NCBI GenBank assembly: GCA_037957365.1
Contig: JARHVA010000593.1
Location: 2,408,501 to 2,472,500, forward strand
Direction: 5' to 3'
DNA from: Torreya grandis
Lineage: Eukaryota; Streptophyta; Pinopsida; Cupressales; Taxaceae
Length of the DNA: 64,000 bases
In this document: positions 24,466 through 35,450 of the stretch, piece by piece
How the letters are laid out: every line of letters begins with the position of its first letter
Numbering within the stretch: the stretch's first letter is position 1
Notes under the pieces: generated by a model
The model's database searches: none
What the model saw: only the letters and a program-made list of their open reading frames with translations
Told to the model about the DNA's origin: nothing
Position numbers and translations under genes: made by a program

Positions 24466-26245
24466 ACTAATTATAACCACCTTTGAGCAAATTAGTACTA
24501 TTGATCCATGTTATTATGTCCTAGTTATAACCACCTATGGGCAAACTAGGGGAAACATTTATTTATTGATCCTTGACATACCAACTTGCCACTTCCTATG
24601 CCTATTATGCCTTTTTACCAATTATGCCTATTTTGTTTGAATTGAATGTAACACTAGTTAAATTCCTCCACTGTAGGGTGGTACTATAGTGACTTGAGGT
24701 CCTACTATAGGACTATGTTGGCAACATTTGATACTTGTTGAGGTTAGCTTATGCACCCTTTCCACCATGCTCTTGCCTTTTTGTGAGTAACTTAATCCAC
24801 TCTCTCACCATTTTATGAGCAACCTAAGTTTAAATTCTCTCACCATTTTTGTGAGATTGAAGCGTTTAATCTCTTATCATTATTGATTGAGTTGAGATAC
24901 TCCAAAACAAATTCCAAAAACATTTACAAAATTGTTATAAAAAACCAAAAACATTGACCATTTCTTTGCCTTAAGGATTCTGGGAACCCTTACTAAGTTG
25001 TAAGTAAACCACTTGTCACTTAGTTTTCCCATCCTTTTTGGCCTTTTCTCTCATGAACTTGACATTTTTCAAGATCATTTCTATTCTTCTATCACATCCA
25101 TTCTATTTATTTTCATTAGTTATCACATTCTTCCCATTCTCTGGGAGAACTACATTTAGCTTGAAGTTTTTTATTAGATATTACATCTATAGAACTATGT
25201 AGGTAGTTTCTACTTGCCTAGTGCATATGGAGACAACTCGGCCACCCCCTTCCTTTTCTTCTATTTCCCCATTTTATTCATTTGTTAAGTTATCACCTAT
25301 TTTCTAGGGGAAATGTTTTTATGGTTTTTATTACATTGTTTGTTTATTTGTTTATTTTTGCTTATTTTGTTTGTTTGTTTGCCTATTTTTTTGCTTTCAG
25401 TACTATTGCCTTGATTTGATTTATGTGGTTCATTAGGTGATTCCTTTCCCAAAATTATACTCAAATCCATCTATATTCATATGTTTACATTTTCATCATG
25501 GTTTCTATCATTGGTGCATTATTTTCTATTTGAGTATTGGATTTTGAGAGTCAGTCCTTATGTATATTTTGGCCAAGTCCTCATGATGTTATACCATGAT
25601 GCGTATCGACACATTTTACAACAAACCTCAACTTTAAGAAGTCTATTCAGTAATGGTGGCATCAATCTTTCTTCAACATCGGCATCCTATTCAATCTAAA
25701 TCATATCCCAAATAGATTAATTAATCACGAAAGAATTTCAGCCTTTATTAGTTTGGATATCTCCCTACTAATAGATTATTCTAATTCATTATTACCCTCT
25801 ATGTTAAGTTACCATCATCAATCAGCCAATCGATATTTTCCATAATCAAGGTCCAATGATTATAATCAACTATGGGCAAATCATTACACAATATCCCACC
25901 TGCATTTCTTAATGATTATAACCACCTTTAGGCAAATCATTATATTCTCACCAAATTTACTTTTCCCACCCACACAGGGGCATGTTGTTATCTTGTTTGT
26001 CTACCCTCACTGGGGAAACATTATATTGTTTGTCTACCCTCACTAGGGAAACATTATCTTGTTTGTCTATCCTAACTAGGGTAGCTCCATCTTCTCAATG
26101 ATTACAATCACCTTTGGGAAAATTATTGTGTTATCATATCACGTTGCCACTATCAGGGTATAATACTTATAACCACCTTTGGGAAAACCATTGTACACTA
26201 TCCCACTTGCATTCTCAATGATTGGATTATTTTTTCAAAATCATT
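24466..26245 (+). repeat. Seven dispersed hairpin motifs with conserved loop
   Basis: Copies lie at 24466-24496, 24520-24550, 25855-25885, 25911-25941, 26097-26127, 26162-26192 and 26217-26245. The first four have perfect 7-bp stems around a 17-base loop close to ATAACCACCTTTGGGCA. Stems differ but stay paired: ACTAATT/AATTAGT, CCTAGTT/AACTAGG and AATGATT/AATCATT (twice). The fifth pairs AATGATT with AATTATT through one G-T; the sixth has two mismatches; the seventh keeps the stem but has a different 15-base loop. They lie in the transcribed 3' region of element 2. Confidence 0.85.
25988..26082 (+). repeat. 33-base tandem triplicate
   Basis: Three adjacent copies of a unit containing TTGTTTGTCTACCCTCACT followed by GGGGAAACATTAT lie here. 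The third copy has drifted (TATCCTAACTAGGG). They sit between the fourth and fifth hairpin copies. Confidence 0.75.
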
Positions 26246-26454
26246 GTGTTTTCACTCCATCATCTTTCCTTTCTTTGGCCCCCTTGTTTCACTTATTTAT
26301 TTTTGAGGGACCATTTACCAATCTTTCTTTGTGACAACCGTTCCCTCGAAGAGGCATCGTATAGTTAGTTTATCATCATTGCAGTTGTAGGCATACAATA
26401 CCTTTTCATTCTTTGAGAAGATGTTACTATTCTTATACCTTACAATACCTTCCT

Positions 26455-26468
26455 AAATAGGGGCAAAC
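26455..26468 (+). other. Polypurine tract of element 2
   Basis: AAATAGGGGCAAAC abuts the 3' LTR start TATAGACAC. It is purine-rich with two pyrimidine changes and takes the place expected for plus-strand priming. Confidence 0.65.
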
Positions 26469-27635
26469 TATAGACACTTAAATCTGGTCACCAATGACCT
26501 CCAATTGGGGTTTTGACCAATTATTACTAAAATACACAATTTGGCCTAAAAATACTAAAGTACATTAAAAGCTTTGAACTTGATATATTTAAGTGCTAAT
26601 TTTGGATAGGATATCCCTAAATGGGGTAGTGCAATTTATAGGCCAGCTAACTTTGATCAGATCATTCTAAGTCAAAATGTTGATTTTGTACCTGGGTGCT
26701 CTGGATTGCTCTTTCTTATCAAATATATTACACAAGACACGTACCTTTGTTATTTATTATTGGTAACATCCTAAGTGGGATAATGGATCTAATATATCTA
26801 ACATCGACTTCTAATTCTAATCTAGTCAAATTTTGGACCAATAACAAAGTATTCTGATCAATTTGAGTAATTTGTGCATAAAGTGCTTAATCATGCTTAA
26901 GAGCTAGTTAAAATAAACTAGAGCCTAATTAAGAATTCCATGAAAACTTGTTGAATACTTGGTTTTAGAAATGAATATTGAATATCTACATCATCAGGTG
27001 ACCTCATTTCTTGGAAAGACATCCCTAGGCCATAAATGCCATGAATATCAGGATTCATGCCTCCCATGCCTCATCAATGCCCTCCATGCCTCTTAATTGA
27101 CCCTCTATCCCAAATATTTATGAGCTTATTTATTAATTTTAATTGAAAAATTAGATTAATCCTTAGCCACACATCTCAATCTTGAGATGGAGGGTTCAAG
27201 TTGATTCTAATCAATCTCAAAAATCTATAAATAGGAGCCCTTACCACATGAATTTTAAGTCTTGAAATACAAGTTATAGTGCACAAATGATTCCAAAAGC
27301 TATTACAATTAGTGTTACCATGCCAAATTGATTCCAAACCAAGTCAAACCAAATCCAAAGGTGCTAAGAGGAGGTGGAGGATAGTCAAGCTCCATTGCAA
27401 TAGACTTCATGAGCACAAACTGAGCAAGCCACTACTACAAAAGCATTTGGAGCATCTAAAGAAGGTGAAAGATTCTTATTTTTCCTTACTTTTTAGCTGT
27501 GTTTATCATTTGTTTTTATTATTAAGCTCACCCTAGTAACTAGGCATGAAGGTGTTATTTTAGTGTGCTTTTGATTTGATTTCATTCACTAACACAATAC
27601 TAATCTCCTCTTCTTAGTCAAATTACTAGTTCACA
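26469..27635 (+). repeat. 3' LTR of element 2
   Basis: It matches the 5' LTR base for base apart from scattered changes. The start TATAGACAC is a one-base change from TGTAGACAC. The end TTCACA is followed by ACATG, the right target duplicate. The 74-codon open stretch at 27312-27536 is LTR sequence. Confidence 0.92.
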
Positions 27636-28955
27636 ACATGTAGGGGTAGATATTAATTATTTCATTCATGCATGAGTGCTTTGATGTTGACATAGTATAT
27701 GGATGTTTAATTTCATCTGATGTGAATGATATGATTATGATAAGATTGATAGATTTTATGATATTTGCATAGATGAGGATTGGAAAGAATCCTAATGGGT
27801 TATGATTTTGATTTTTTTTAATGGATATGGATATGAAAAATACTTTTTAATTTATTGGTGTACATGTAGGATGTCTCACATGATATCAAACTAGAGAGAT
27901 GCTTTTGATTTGATGTGCTATGATGCTCTTTATTAGTACTTTTGATGAAGATAGCTGATATAGATGCTCATGGTTTGTTATGCTTGATGTTGATTTTGAT
28001 TTTTAATCAAAAAATAATGATATAAAACTCAAAGGTCAGATTGGGTTTTGTTAAAATGAGCTTGTAATATACTTTGCATTAACGTGTTTTAGTTATATAA
28101 AGTAGGTATCTTAATCACTATGTATCAAGTGAGCTCATTATGGCATCCCAAAAAGTAGGGTAAATAAGTCTATGCCATAATATATATAAAATTTAGACTG
28201 ATCGATGTGGGAATTATACAAAGGAGGGCCAATTGTAGATTTCCCTATGTGATTTTTCTTTTTCATGAGAGCTGATTATGGCTTTCAAAGTTTTAGATAT
28301 CTTTTACTTAAGATTCTTGTGCTATTTTTCTTGTATGTTTATGATTTTAAGGAAGATGATTGATGCAAGAAGCTTCTAGAAATTGCTAACACTTTGAGAA
28401 ATGTTTTTGTGTTTTAGCCATCCTTTGAGGGAGTGGTCTAATGTTTATAATTCCAAAATATTTTTTGATAGCTACCCTTTGAGGGAAAAATCCACCTTAC
28501 GTTTGTAATTTCAAAATTTCCAACAGCTATCCTTCAAGGGAGCAGTCTGTGGTTGCTATAGATTGACCCATGATACAATGATTTTTATTTTTCTTATTAT
28601 TGATTTTGATTTTTAATATTTTGCTTTGATAAAAACTTTTTTACACATGGTAAAAGGATTACTTTTATGAAGGAAAAACTAATCTTACATAAAAGTTTAG
28701 TAGGTAAAAGAATTATAGAGACAATAACCATAGGAACTACTCCTTAGAGGAAGAGGAAGTACTATGAGAATCATGACTTAGGTAGAGCTGTGGTACCCAA
28801 AGTTTAATATTAGGGCATGTTTTTGTGATGGATAATCACATGATTTAATTTTAGTTAGTTATCCCTAGAAGAGGGATATGTATGTGGTATGCAAGGTATG
28901 AGCTTAAGTTAGACAAATAGTGATATGAATTTCCTTCATTCAATAATAGAAAGGA
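27636..28955 (-). other. Element 1 sequence between integrase and the element 2 insertion
   Basis: This is the other half of the element 1 3' region. No domain is evident. It has a CCTTTGAGGGA-like block repeated near 28425, 28475 and 28530 (spacing about 50-60 bases), a small repeat set. Confidence 0.55.
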
Positions 28956-28959
28956 CATA

Positions 28960-30290
28960 GATGCAAAGAGTTAAGAGGCTCAGGTTCTGGGTGTCTTTCA
29001 AGAGAGGAAAACTTGTAAGCTCCTGATCCATACTTATGGGTTATGATGTAGGGTCCAAGCCAATTGAAAGCAAACTTGCCTCGCTTTTTCTTCTCCATAT
29101 TTGTGACATGTTGATTTTACTTTAGGATAAGATCACCAACATTAAATTCTCAAGTTTTGAGGTGTTTTTTATAGGCACATTTAACATGCTCTTGGTAGAC
29201 ATGAAAATGGGTGAGAGCAACTAAATGACATTCATCCAATACTTCAAGTTGAGTTAACTATTCTTGATGATAGTCATCTTCAAAGATGAGGTCTCACAAG
29301 ATGGAATTTGGACTTTAAGAGGGAGTACAACCTTTGCTTGAAAGAATAGAGATAAAGGTGTAGCACCCATAGGGGTTCAAATGCTAGTCTGATAAGCCCA
29401 TAAAGTGAAGGGAATATGTAAGTGCCAATCCCATCTTGAGGCATTTACCATTTTTGTGAGTATATTGTAAAGGGTTATATTAGAAACCTCAGCTTTTCAA
29501 TTTGCTTATGGATGATAAGGTGATGAAAAACTGAGTTTGATGCTAAGGGAGTCACAAAGATCTTGGACTTGCTTTTTTTTGAAATATTTTCCATTATCGG
29601 TAATAATTTTATGGAGAATACCAAAGTGAAAAATGATATGGTGATTGATAAAATTAATAATTTTAGTGGCTTTAGTTGAGATAAGAGGGGATGATTCTAC
29701 CCACTTAGTAAAATATTTAGTGGCGGTGATGATGGATTGATGTTGATATGAAGAATGGGGATTAATTTCCCCAATAAGGTTCAAGCCCCATTATGAGAAA
29801 GGCCAAAAATCCTTAGATACTTGAAGACTATTGTTTGGTGCATGATGAAGGTTAGCATGTTATTGACATTTGACACACTTTTTTTACATAATCACAATAG
29901 TCTTGGTTGAGGGAAAGCCAATAATAGCTGAGATGAAGCATATGCTTAGTGACATCAAGACCACTAAAGTGCCTTCCACAAACTCCATCATGCATTTATT
30001 TGATAGCATGAGAGGCTTCATGACTTTTTAGGAAATGAAAGAGAAGGCCATCAAAACCATGCCTGTAAAGGATTCCCCTGAGTATGATGTAATGGGAGGT
30101 GCCTTAAATAAATGTTCTATGATCATTTCTAGAAAGATTAGGGGGAATGGTGGCACTATTAAGATAGTCAAAAGTTTATTGGTACCAATGGTTAACTGGG
30201 ATATCTATTACATTAAAGATGGTAGGAGAGTTTGTTTTGATGAAGGATGGCTTAGTAAGGTGGTTGAAAATATCATATAATTTAGAGTTT
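28960..30290 (-). pseudogene. Element 1 integrase
   Basis: On the minus strand HDGVCGRHFSG (near 29965-29997) and a decayed cysteine pair form the zinc module. The core reads ITATKYFTKW near 29710, where the first catalytic Asp is Lys, then IITDNGKYF near 29600 with the second Asp kept, then a KAEVSNIT block near 29495 with the Glu position kept. The WDWHLHIPFTLWAYQT block and a KRGKFAFNWLGPYII stretch near 29065 mark the C-terminal part. Stops and a frame change near 29290 break it. Confidence 0.85.
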
Positions 30291-30424
30291 GAAGGTGTGG
30301 ATGGGATATGAGAAGCAAGGGAATCTATTGTATCAACAAACTTATTCATGGATCGATGGGTAGTTTAGATCAGGTAGTGTTCAAATGACATTAGTAATAC
30401 CTTAGCTAGGTGTTTGTATTACTA

Positions 30425-30800
30425 TAAAACATCATTTTTGCACTGGTATATGCCATTTATTTGGTTAACCACAAGTTGGGAATCACCAAAGATATTTATT
30501 TTTATGATTCCCAAGGCTAAGGTAGTTTGGAGACCAATTACTAGGGCTTTGTATTCAGCCATGTTATTGGTACATTCAAAGTCAAGCTTAAAAGATAAAG
30601 GTAAGGGCTCACCATCAAAGTGAATTAGGATAATTCCTACTCTTCCACCATGTTGGCATTTGGATATCCTAAATAAAATGGTAACTTGGTAGGTAAATTC
30701 TGCTTGAGAGAGGGTAGTAATATTCTCATCAAGGAATTGTAAAGGAGGAGGTTGGGTATCAGATAAAGGGGCATCGACCAGTTGATCAGCTATCACCTAT
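30425..30800 (-). pseudogene. Element 1 archaeal-type RNase H
   Basis: After VIADQLVDAPLSD the domain continues for 124 open codons with CQHGGRVGIILIH, then CTNNMAEYKALVIGL and NIFGDSQLVVNQI. The Glu of AEY and the Asp of GDSQ are kept, but the first catalytic Asp, expected in a YFDGS-like motif, is replaced by LFRIS. It lies after the gypsy RNase H, as in element 2. This is one of the longest open stretches of element 1 pol. Confidence 0.85.
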
Positions 30801-31264
30801 CCCTTTATTGATTTTTGTTGAAGAAACTCAAGATCAAATTTAGCCAAAATCATAATCCACTTAGCTATTTTTTGGTTTTGATAAGGCCTAGAATGCATAT
30901 ACTTGAATGGGTTAGTATTAGTAATGACCAAAGTTTTATGGTTAAGGAGGTAATGACGAAGCTTTGTAGCCATAAAGTCTAGTTCAAGACAAAGTTTCTT
31001 GGTATGGGTATACTAAGTTTCATAGTCAAAAAGTTTTTAGCTAATATAATATATGGCTTTCTCTTTACATTGGTCATCTTGATGTGTAAGCATTGCTCCT
31101 AGGGAGTGGTCAATGGCTGAAATATATAGGTAGAAAGGTTCATCATCTCATGGAGGAATAAAAACTAGTGGGGAGAGGATATAGTCTTTAAGTGAATTGA
31201 AGGCCTTTTGACAATCTTGTCCCCACCTAAAAGAGGTATCCCTTTTAAGAAGGTGGTGAAAAGG
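30801..31264 (-). pseudogene. Element 1 gypsy-type RNase H
   Basis: On the minus strand the frame shows CQKAFNSLKDY, a FYLYISAIDHSLGAML block, YTHTKKLCLELDFM, LRHYLLNHKTLVIT and AKWIMILAKFDLEF, in the order usual for the gypsy RNase H. The first catalytic Asp is lost (YISA where Y.DAS is expected). Several TAG/TAA stops interrupt it. Confidence 0.78.
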
Positions 31265-32314
31265 TTAGAAATAGTTAGATAGTTGAGAAATTAAATGCCA
31301 AATGGATTGGAGTTTCCCCTGAAGGCTATAGAGTTGTTTAAGGTTAACAGGGGGAGGCATTTGTAAGATTGATTTAAATCTATCCAAGTTAACTTCAATT
31401 CCACAAAGAGAGATGATAAAACCTAAGAGTTTACCTAATAAGACCCCAAAGATACACTTCTTGGGGTTTAGGCGAATATGGTAGTGGATAAGGTGCTCAA
31501 AGATGATTTTAAGAATAACCAGGTGATCCTTTTGAATCTTTGATTTGTTAAGAAGGTCATACACATAGTCTTCCACATTTTTGTGGATAAGGTCATGAAA
31601 GATGTAGGTCATTGCACGTTGGTAGGTTGTACCAGTGTTTTTTAGACTAAAAGGCATACCCTTATAGTGAAAAGTTCCCCAAGGGGTGATAAAAGCTATT
31701 TAATGCTAATCTTTAGGGGCAATCAAGATTTGGTTATATCCCAAGAATCCATCCATGAGTGAAAGCATTTCATGATCAGCTATAATATCAATGAGTTGGT
31801 CAATGCTAGGTAGAGGAAAGTCATCTTTTGTGAAAATGAGGTTAAAATATTGAAAGTCAAAGCAAATGCAAAGTTCCCTAGTGGATTTAATAATTGGGAT
31901 AATATTAAAAACCCATTGGGGATAATCAATAGATTAGATAAAATTGATAGAGAGGAGTCACTAGAGTTCATCCTTTACAAGGAGAGCTACGTGAGGGTGC
32001 ATTAATCAAAGCTTCTATCGAACGGGCTTAACATCATGATGAGTGACAATGTTATGGGTAGTGATGGCATGGTCAATATTAGGCATGTCAGCATATGACC
32101 AAGCAAATGTGATGCTACAATCATGAAGAAAGGTATAATTTTTTTGATTTTCTATAAAATCCAAGGATTGTCCAATTTTGATGATATGTGGGCTCTCGTC
32201 AATACCCAAATTGATATCCATTGTGGATTTATTTATCATAGTCGAAGTTTCAAGAGGGAGAGATTTGTCGATGGAATAATCTTCCACACAGGTATGTGAG
32301 GATAGAATGATCAT
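31265..32314 (-). pseudogene. Element 1 reverse transcriptase
   Basis: HIIKIGQSLDFIEN and ITFAWSYADMPNIDH at the start match the region before gypsy RT. DDFPLPSIDQLID and MLSLMDGFLGYNQI follow on the minus strand near 31820-31730. MPFSLKNTGTTYQRAM near 31657-31610 is the thumb-side motif. The active site at about 31569-31558 reads YVYD instead of YVDD, so one of the two metal-binding Asp residues is lost. The part 31265-31657 is open for 130 codons; frame changes lie upstream. Confidence 0.88.
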
Positions 32315-32315
32315 C

Positions 32316-33179
32316 CTAACACTGGATGGTGTGAATGGTAGGGGAGTCCTTTACGATGAGTTTAGGATGCACAAAAGGAAGAGTTATGGTAGTCTTAGCC
32401 TTTTGATAGGTCAGGGGTCCTAGGATAATCATTAAGATGAAAAACAAAGTTAGGTGGGATGATATCATCATCCTCACTTGGAGGTGGAGGTAAACAAGAT
32501 GGAGGAGAAACTGCTTCTTCCTCAATGGTAGGAGGAGATTACATGGTTTTATTCTTTGGAAAGATAAAGCTGAGCCCATGCTTCTCTTATGGTTTTTGAG
32601 TTTCAATTTAGGTGATCTCATGGGGGCCATGCTCATATTTTCCCAAACTGAACCCCTTCTAGGCACATCTATGAAGGTATGCCTTGGTGAAGGAGGGTTT
32701 TTATAAATAAAAAAAGCCAATGATATATGGGTGAGGATAAAAGGTGTTGATGGTGCTTATTAAAGGCTTATCAACTCTTGCATAGATAACATGGGTTTGA
32801 CAAGAAGGAGGTCCAAGAGACATGATTACTCCTAGATTGGGATCATACCTTGATTGGTAGGTAAGCTTCCCATACTCATGAGGGGTAGGGAAAGCATCAA
32901 GAACCAAGAGGTGGTATTCTCCTAAATAAATATTCTAGAAGGTCAATTTTAAGGAGTTAGTTATTGGTATTTGCTTGGAGGAGAGAGATGTGCTGGTAGA
33001 TGCTTTGTGAGAAGAGGAAGAAATGGTTTCTTTAATAGGCAATGGAAGCAGATCTAGTTTGGATGAAGATTTGGTAAAGGGTGGCAAAAGAATTTCATTA
33101 GGTCGAGACATCATATTTCATACCATAAAAGGGCTTGGGCCAGCTTGTATAGTAATTATTTGTCCCTCATGTTTAAATT
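32316..33179 (-). pseudogene. Element 1 protease-RT spacer
   Basis: Minus-strand open pieces at 32316-32720 and 32701-32907 overlap in different frames. The second has HEYGKLTYQSRYDPNLG. I recognise no enzymatic motif. Position between protease and RT says it is the polyprotein spacer; which frame is ancestral cannot be told by eye. Confidence 0.5.
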
Positions 33180-33480
33180 TAACACAATGATAAAGGGTAG
33201 AGGGGACACAAGCCATGTATCAGATCTAAGGTCATCTAAGTAGGAAATTATACTAAAATTCCCTCTCGACCCCATAGAAAAGTTTAGGGAGCATACATAG
33301 TCCCAAATGAATGTGGAGGATAACTATTCCTAGGGTAGTGGCCATGGTGTCACTGAAAGACCAAAGTATAACAGAGGTATTAGACATGATTTTGGTAGGT
33401 AGCTTGAGTTGGTTATAGGTATGGGATGAGATGATATCGATACTAGCCCCACCATCAATCATTACTTACTTAATGCATGT
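33180..33480 (-). pseudogene. Element 1 protease
   Basis: On the minus strand MIDGGASIDIISSHTYNQLKL carries an aspartic protease loop of the D-S/T-G type with the Ser changed to Gly (DGGAS). It continues for about 70 codons and has the same place relative to gag and RT as in elements 2 and 3. Confidence 0.75.
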
Positions 33481-35450
33481 TTGGTCAATGTAGGTAGTGA
33501 TAAAGAGGGGAGGGTCAGGGTCCTTAGGATGGGTAGAAGGTATCTTTGAGTCTTTAAAGGTAACAAGAGTGGAGAGCTACAAAGTGCTAATAAAGGCCTC
33601 AATAGTTTGGGTATCACTAGGCCTCACCTCAATAGATTGTAAGGCTTTAATTAGTGATTAGTGATGATAAGGTGAGGTGGAAATGAGTTCATATAAACTC
33701 ATCTTGATAGGGTTTTAGTGCAGTTGCTCAAGGACCACTCACCTAATTGATTCAGAAGGGTTTAATTTAGTGGTACCCAAGATAGTTATTTTAGGTTGGG
33801 GTGATGGTAAATGGTATGGGTTTGGCCAGGTTGAGAGGTGAAAGATGGGTATGTCTAAAGAGCAGACACTTTAGCTTTCCCCTTATCCTTCTATTGTGCT
33901 CAAGTAATAACACTAATAGTGTGGGAAGGAGGGATGGTAGATTATTGATTTGGTTGCTCATCACTTTTAGGTGAGAGTGAGGAGGTGGTGAGAGTTGGGC
34001 TATAGTTGGTTGTTGAAGTGACAAAAGGGTAACTAGAAGTTCATATGATAATAGATCATCTTCCTAATAAATCTAATGGACAATACTTTAGAGATCCCTA
34101 TAGTTCTCCATGTCATATCCTGAGGTCTGATGGTAGGAGAAAATTTGACTGTCATCAAACCAAGCTAGTTTAGGGTGAGAGGGGTTGAATGGTCTAATGG
34201 GTGGAAGGCTTAAGGAAACGTTTTGTAATAACTTGTGAAAAATGGTTGAATAATATTCAACATAAGGTGATGACATACTCAAATGGGGAGGTTTTACAAA
34301 AGTAGGCCTCCTCATAGGGGGAGTAGGTTTTGGGTTAGTTTTGGTAGTTGGTCTTAGGTGAGGTTGGTGGGTAGATGCTCTACTAGAGATAGATGGTTGA
34401 GAGGTAGAAGGTATAGAAGATGAAGTTTTGGGCATAGATGGGAGGGTGAAATAAACTAGGTTGTCTAAGAAAAAGGGCTTGGTAGAGGTATTGGTGGATG
34501 CTATTATAGAAAAGTGGGTAGGTTTTCTAGATGAAGAATAGGTAACTGGGAGGGTGGAAGGATGGGGTCCCAAAATAGAAGTTAACTGGGAAGGGATTTG
34601 TCTAGACCTAGTGCATGGTTTGGTCTTGGGTAATTTTGTGCTCATGGATACTTTGTTTGGTAATTTCTCAGTCAAGGTAGATGGAGAAAGATCCAATTTT
34701 AAAGGTAAATGTCTAATACTAGGCATATAAAGGATTCCTAAGGTCTGGGTAGATTTGATGAGGGGGGTATGGAATGATTTGGGTGGAGGTGGGTAAAATG
34801 GACCTATCATGGCTTCTTTGAAAGAAGAAGGTGATGGATTTGTAATGGGTATATATATGCTAGGAGATTTTCTTTGGTGGGGGAGAACTAGATGATGCCA
34901 AGAGGTGGATGTATCCATGTTAGGCTGAGAGAGAAAGTCCAATTTTTAAAATAATCAAGAAAAAGGTTTATATACCATTTTCATACCTTGGGTAGTTGGT
35001 TTAAAAAAAACCCAATAGGAGGAGGAAATTAAAGAGGGGTAACCTCATCCTTCTCTTTATCTAAAGGGGAGATTGTTGGTGGAGGAGTGTCATGGGTTGA
35101 TGCTTCTTCTCTAGGCATAGGCACAACATCCATAGGAGGGATGGTTGGTTGATTGGTTGGAGGTGGTGTGGTTATGATTGGCTCATTAGGTAAATCTGTT
35201 GATGTAGGTTTCAAGGATGCCATGACCTTCATGAATGAATCCATGGTAAATGGTAGCTCCTCAATGTCAATTTTTGACTTTGGGGAAGGTGGCTACTTTT
35301 CCTCACTCAAAGGAGTAGGTGAAGTTATTGGGGAGGTAGTTGGTTCATTCATAATTGGAATATCAAGAACCATATTAACCGTATGAGTGTTGTGGGAGAA
35401 TTCTACTTGCTTGCTTTCTTCTTTTGATGGAGGGTGATTGGGAAAAGGTT
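33481..35450 (-). pseudogene. Element 1 gag-protease linker, Ser/Pro/Thr-rich
   Basis: Open stretches at 34088-34942 (284 codons) and 35029-35244 are rich in Ser, Pro, Thr and His. They lie in different frames from one another (the first differs from the gag and protease pieces). The minus strand here is pyrimidine-rich, and stop codons need purines, so long open frames can arise by composition. A disordered linker between Gag and protease is usual in this group, but I cannot say which frame was used. Confidence 0.5.

Larger units (their letters stand above)
24143..26454 (+). other. Element 2 3' untranslated region
   Basis: No domain is seen. This 2.3-kb stretch is rich in short repeats: the hairpin copies between 24466 and 26245, a 33-base triplicate at 25988-26082, and a TTTG/TTTA-rich simple stretch at 25335-25392. 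It lies between the integrase stop and the polypurine tract. Confidence 0.75.
11114..27635 (+). mobile_element. Element 2: Ty3/gypsy Tat-type retrotransposon nested in element 1
   Basis: LTRs at 11114-12278 (1165 bp) and 26469-27635 (1167 bp) bound a plus-strand polyprotein region. Flanks ACATA (11109-11113) and ACATG (27636-27640) agree at four of five. A primer-like site follows the 5' LTR and a purine-rich tract precedes the 3' LTR. The order is long leader, gag with a Gln-rich tail, protease (DNGS), RT (YVDD kept), gypsy RNase H, archaeal-type RNase H and integrase, then a 2.3-kb 3' region with hairpin repeats. Many TAG and TAA stops interrupt every domain. About 13% of 240 LTR bases counted by eye differ, so the insertion is old. 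Confidence 0.92.

Noticed and set aside
24466..26245. CRISPR-like array
   Set aside because: Copies are unevenly spaced, lie in a plant retrotransposon, and the conserved part is a hairpin loop; there are no direct repeats with unique spacers of set length.
27312..27536. Possible small gene
   Set aside because: It lies inside the element 2 3' LTR; the partner LTR near 12000-12180 holds the same sequence with a broken frame.
34088..34942. Possible host gene on the minus strand
   Set aside because: It lies between gag and protease of element 1, has no known domain, and the pyrimidine-rich strand makes open frames likely.
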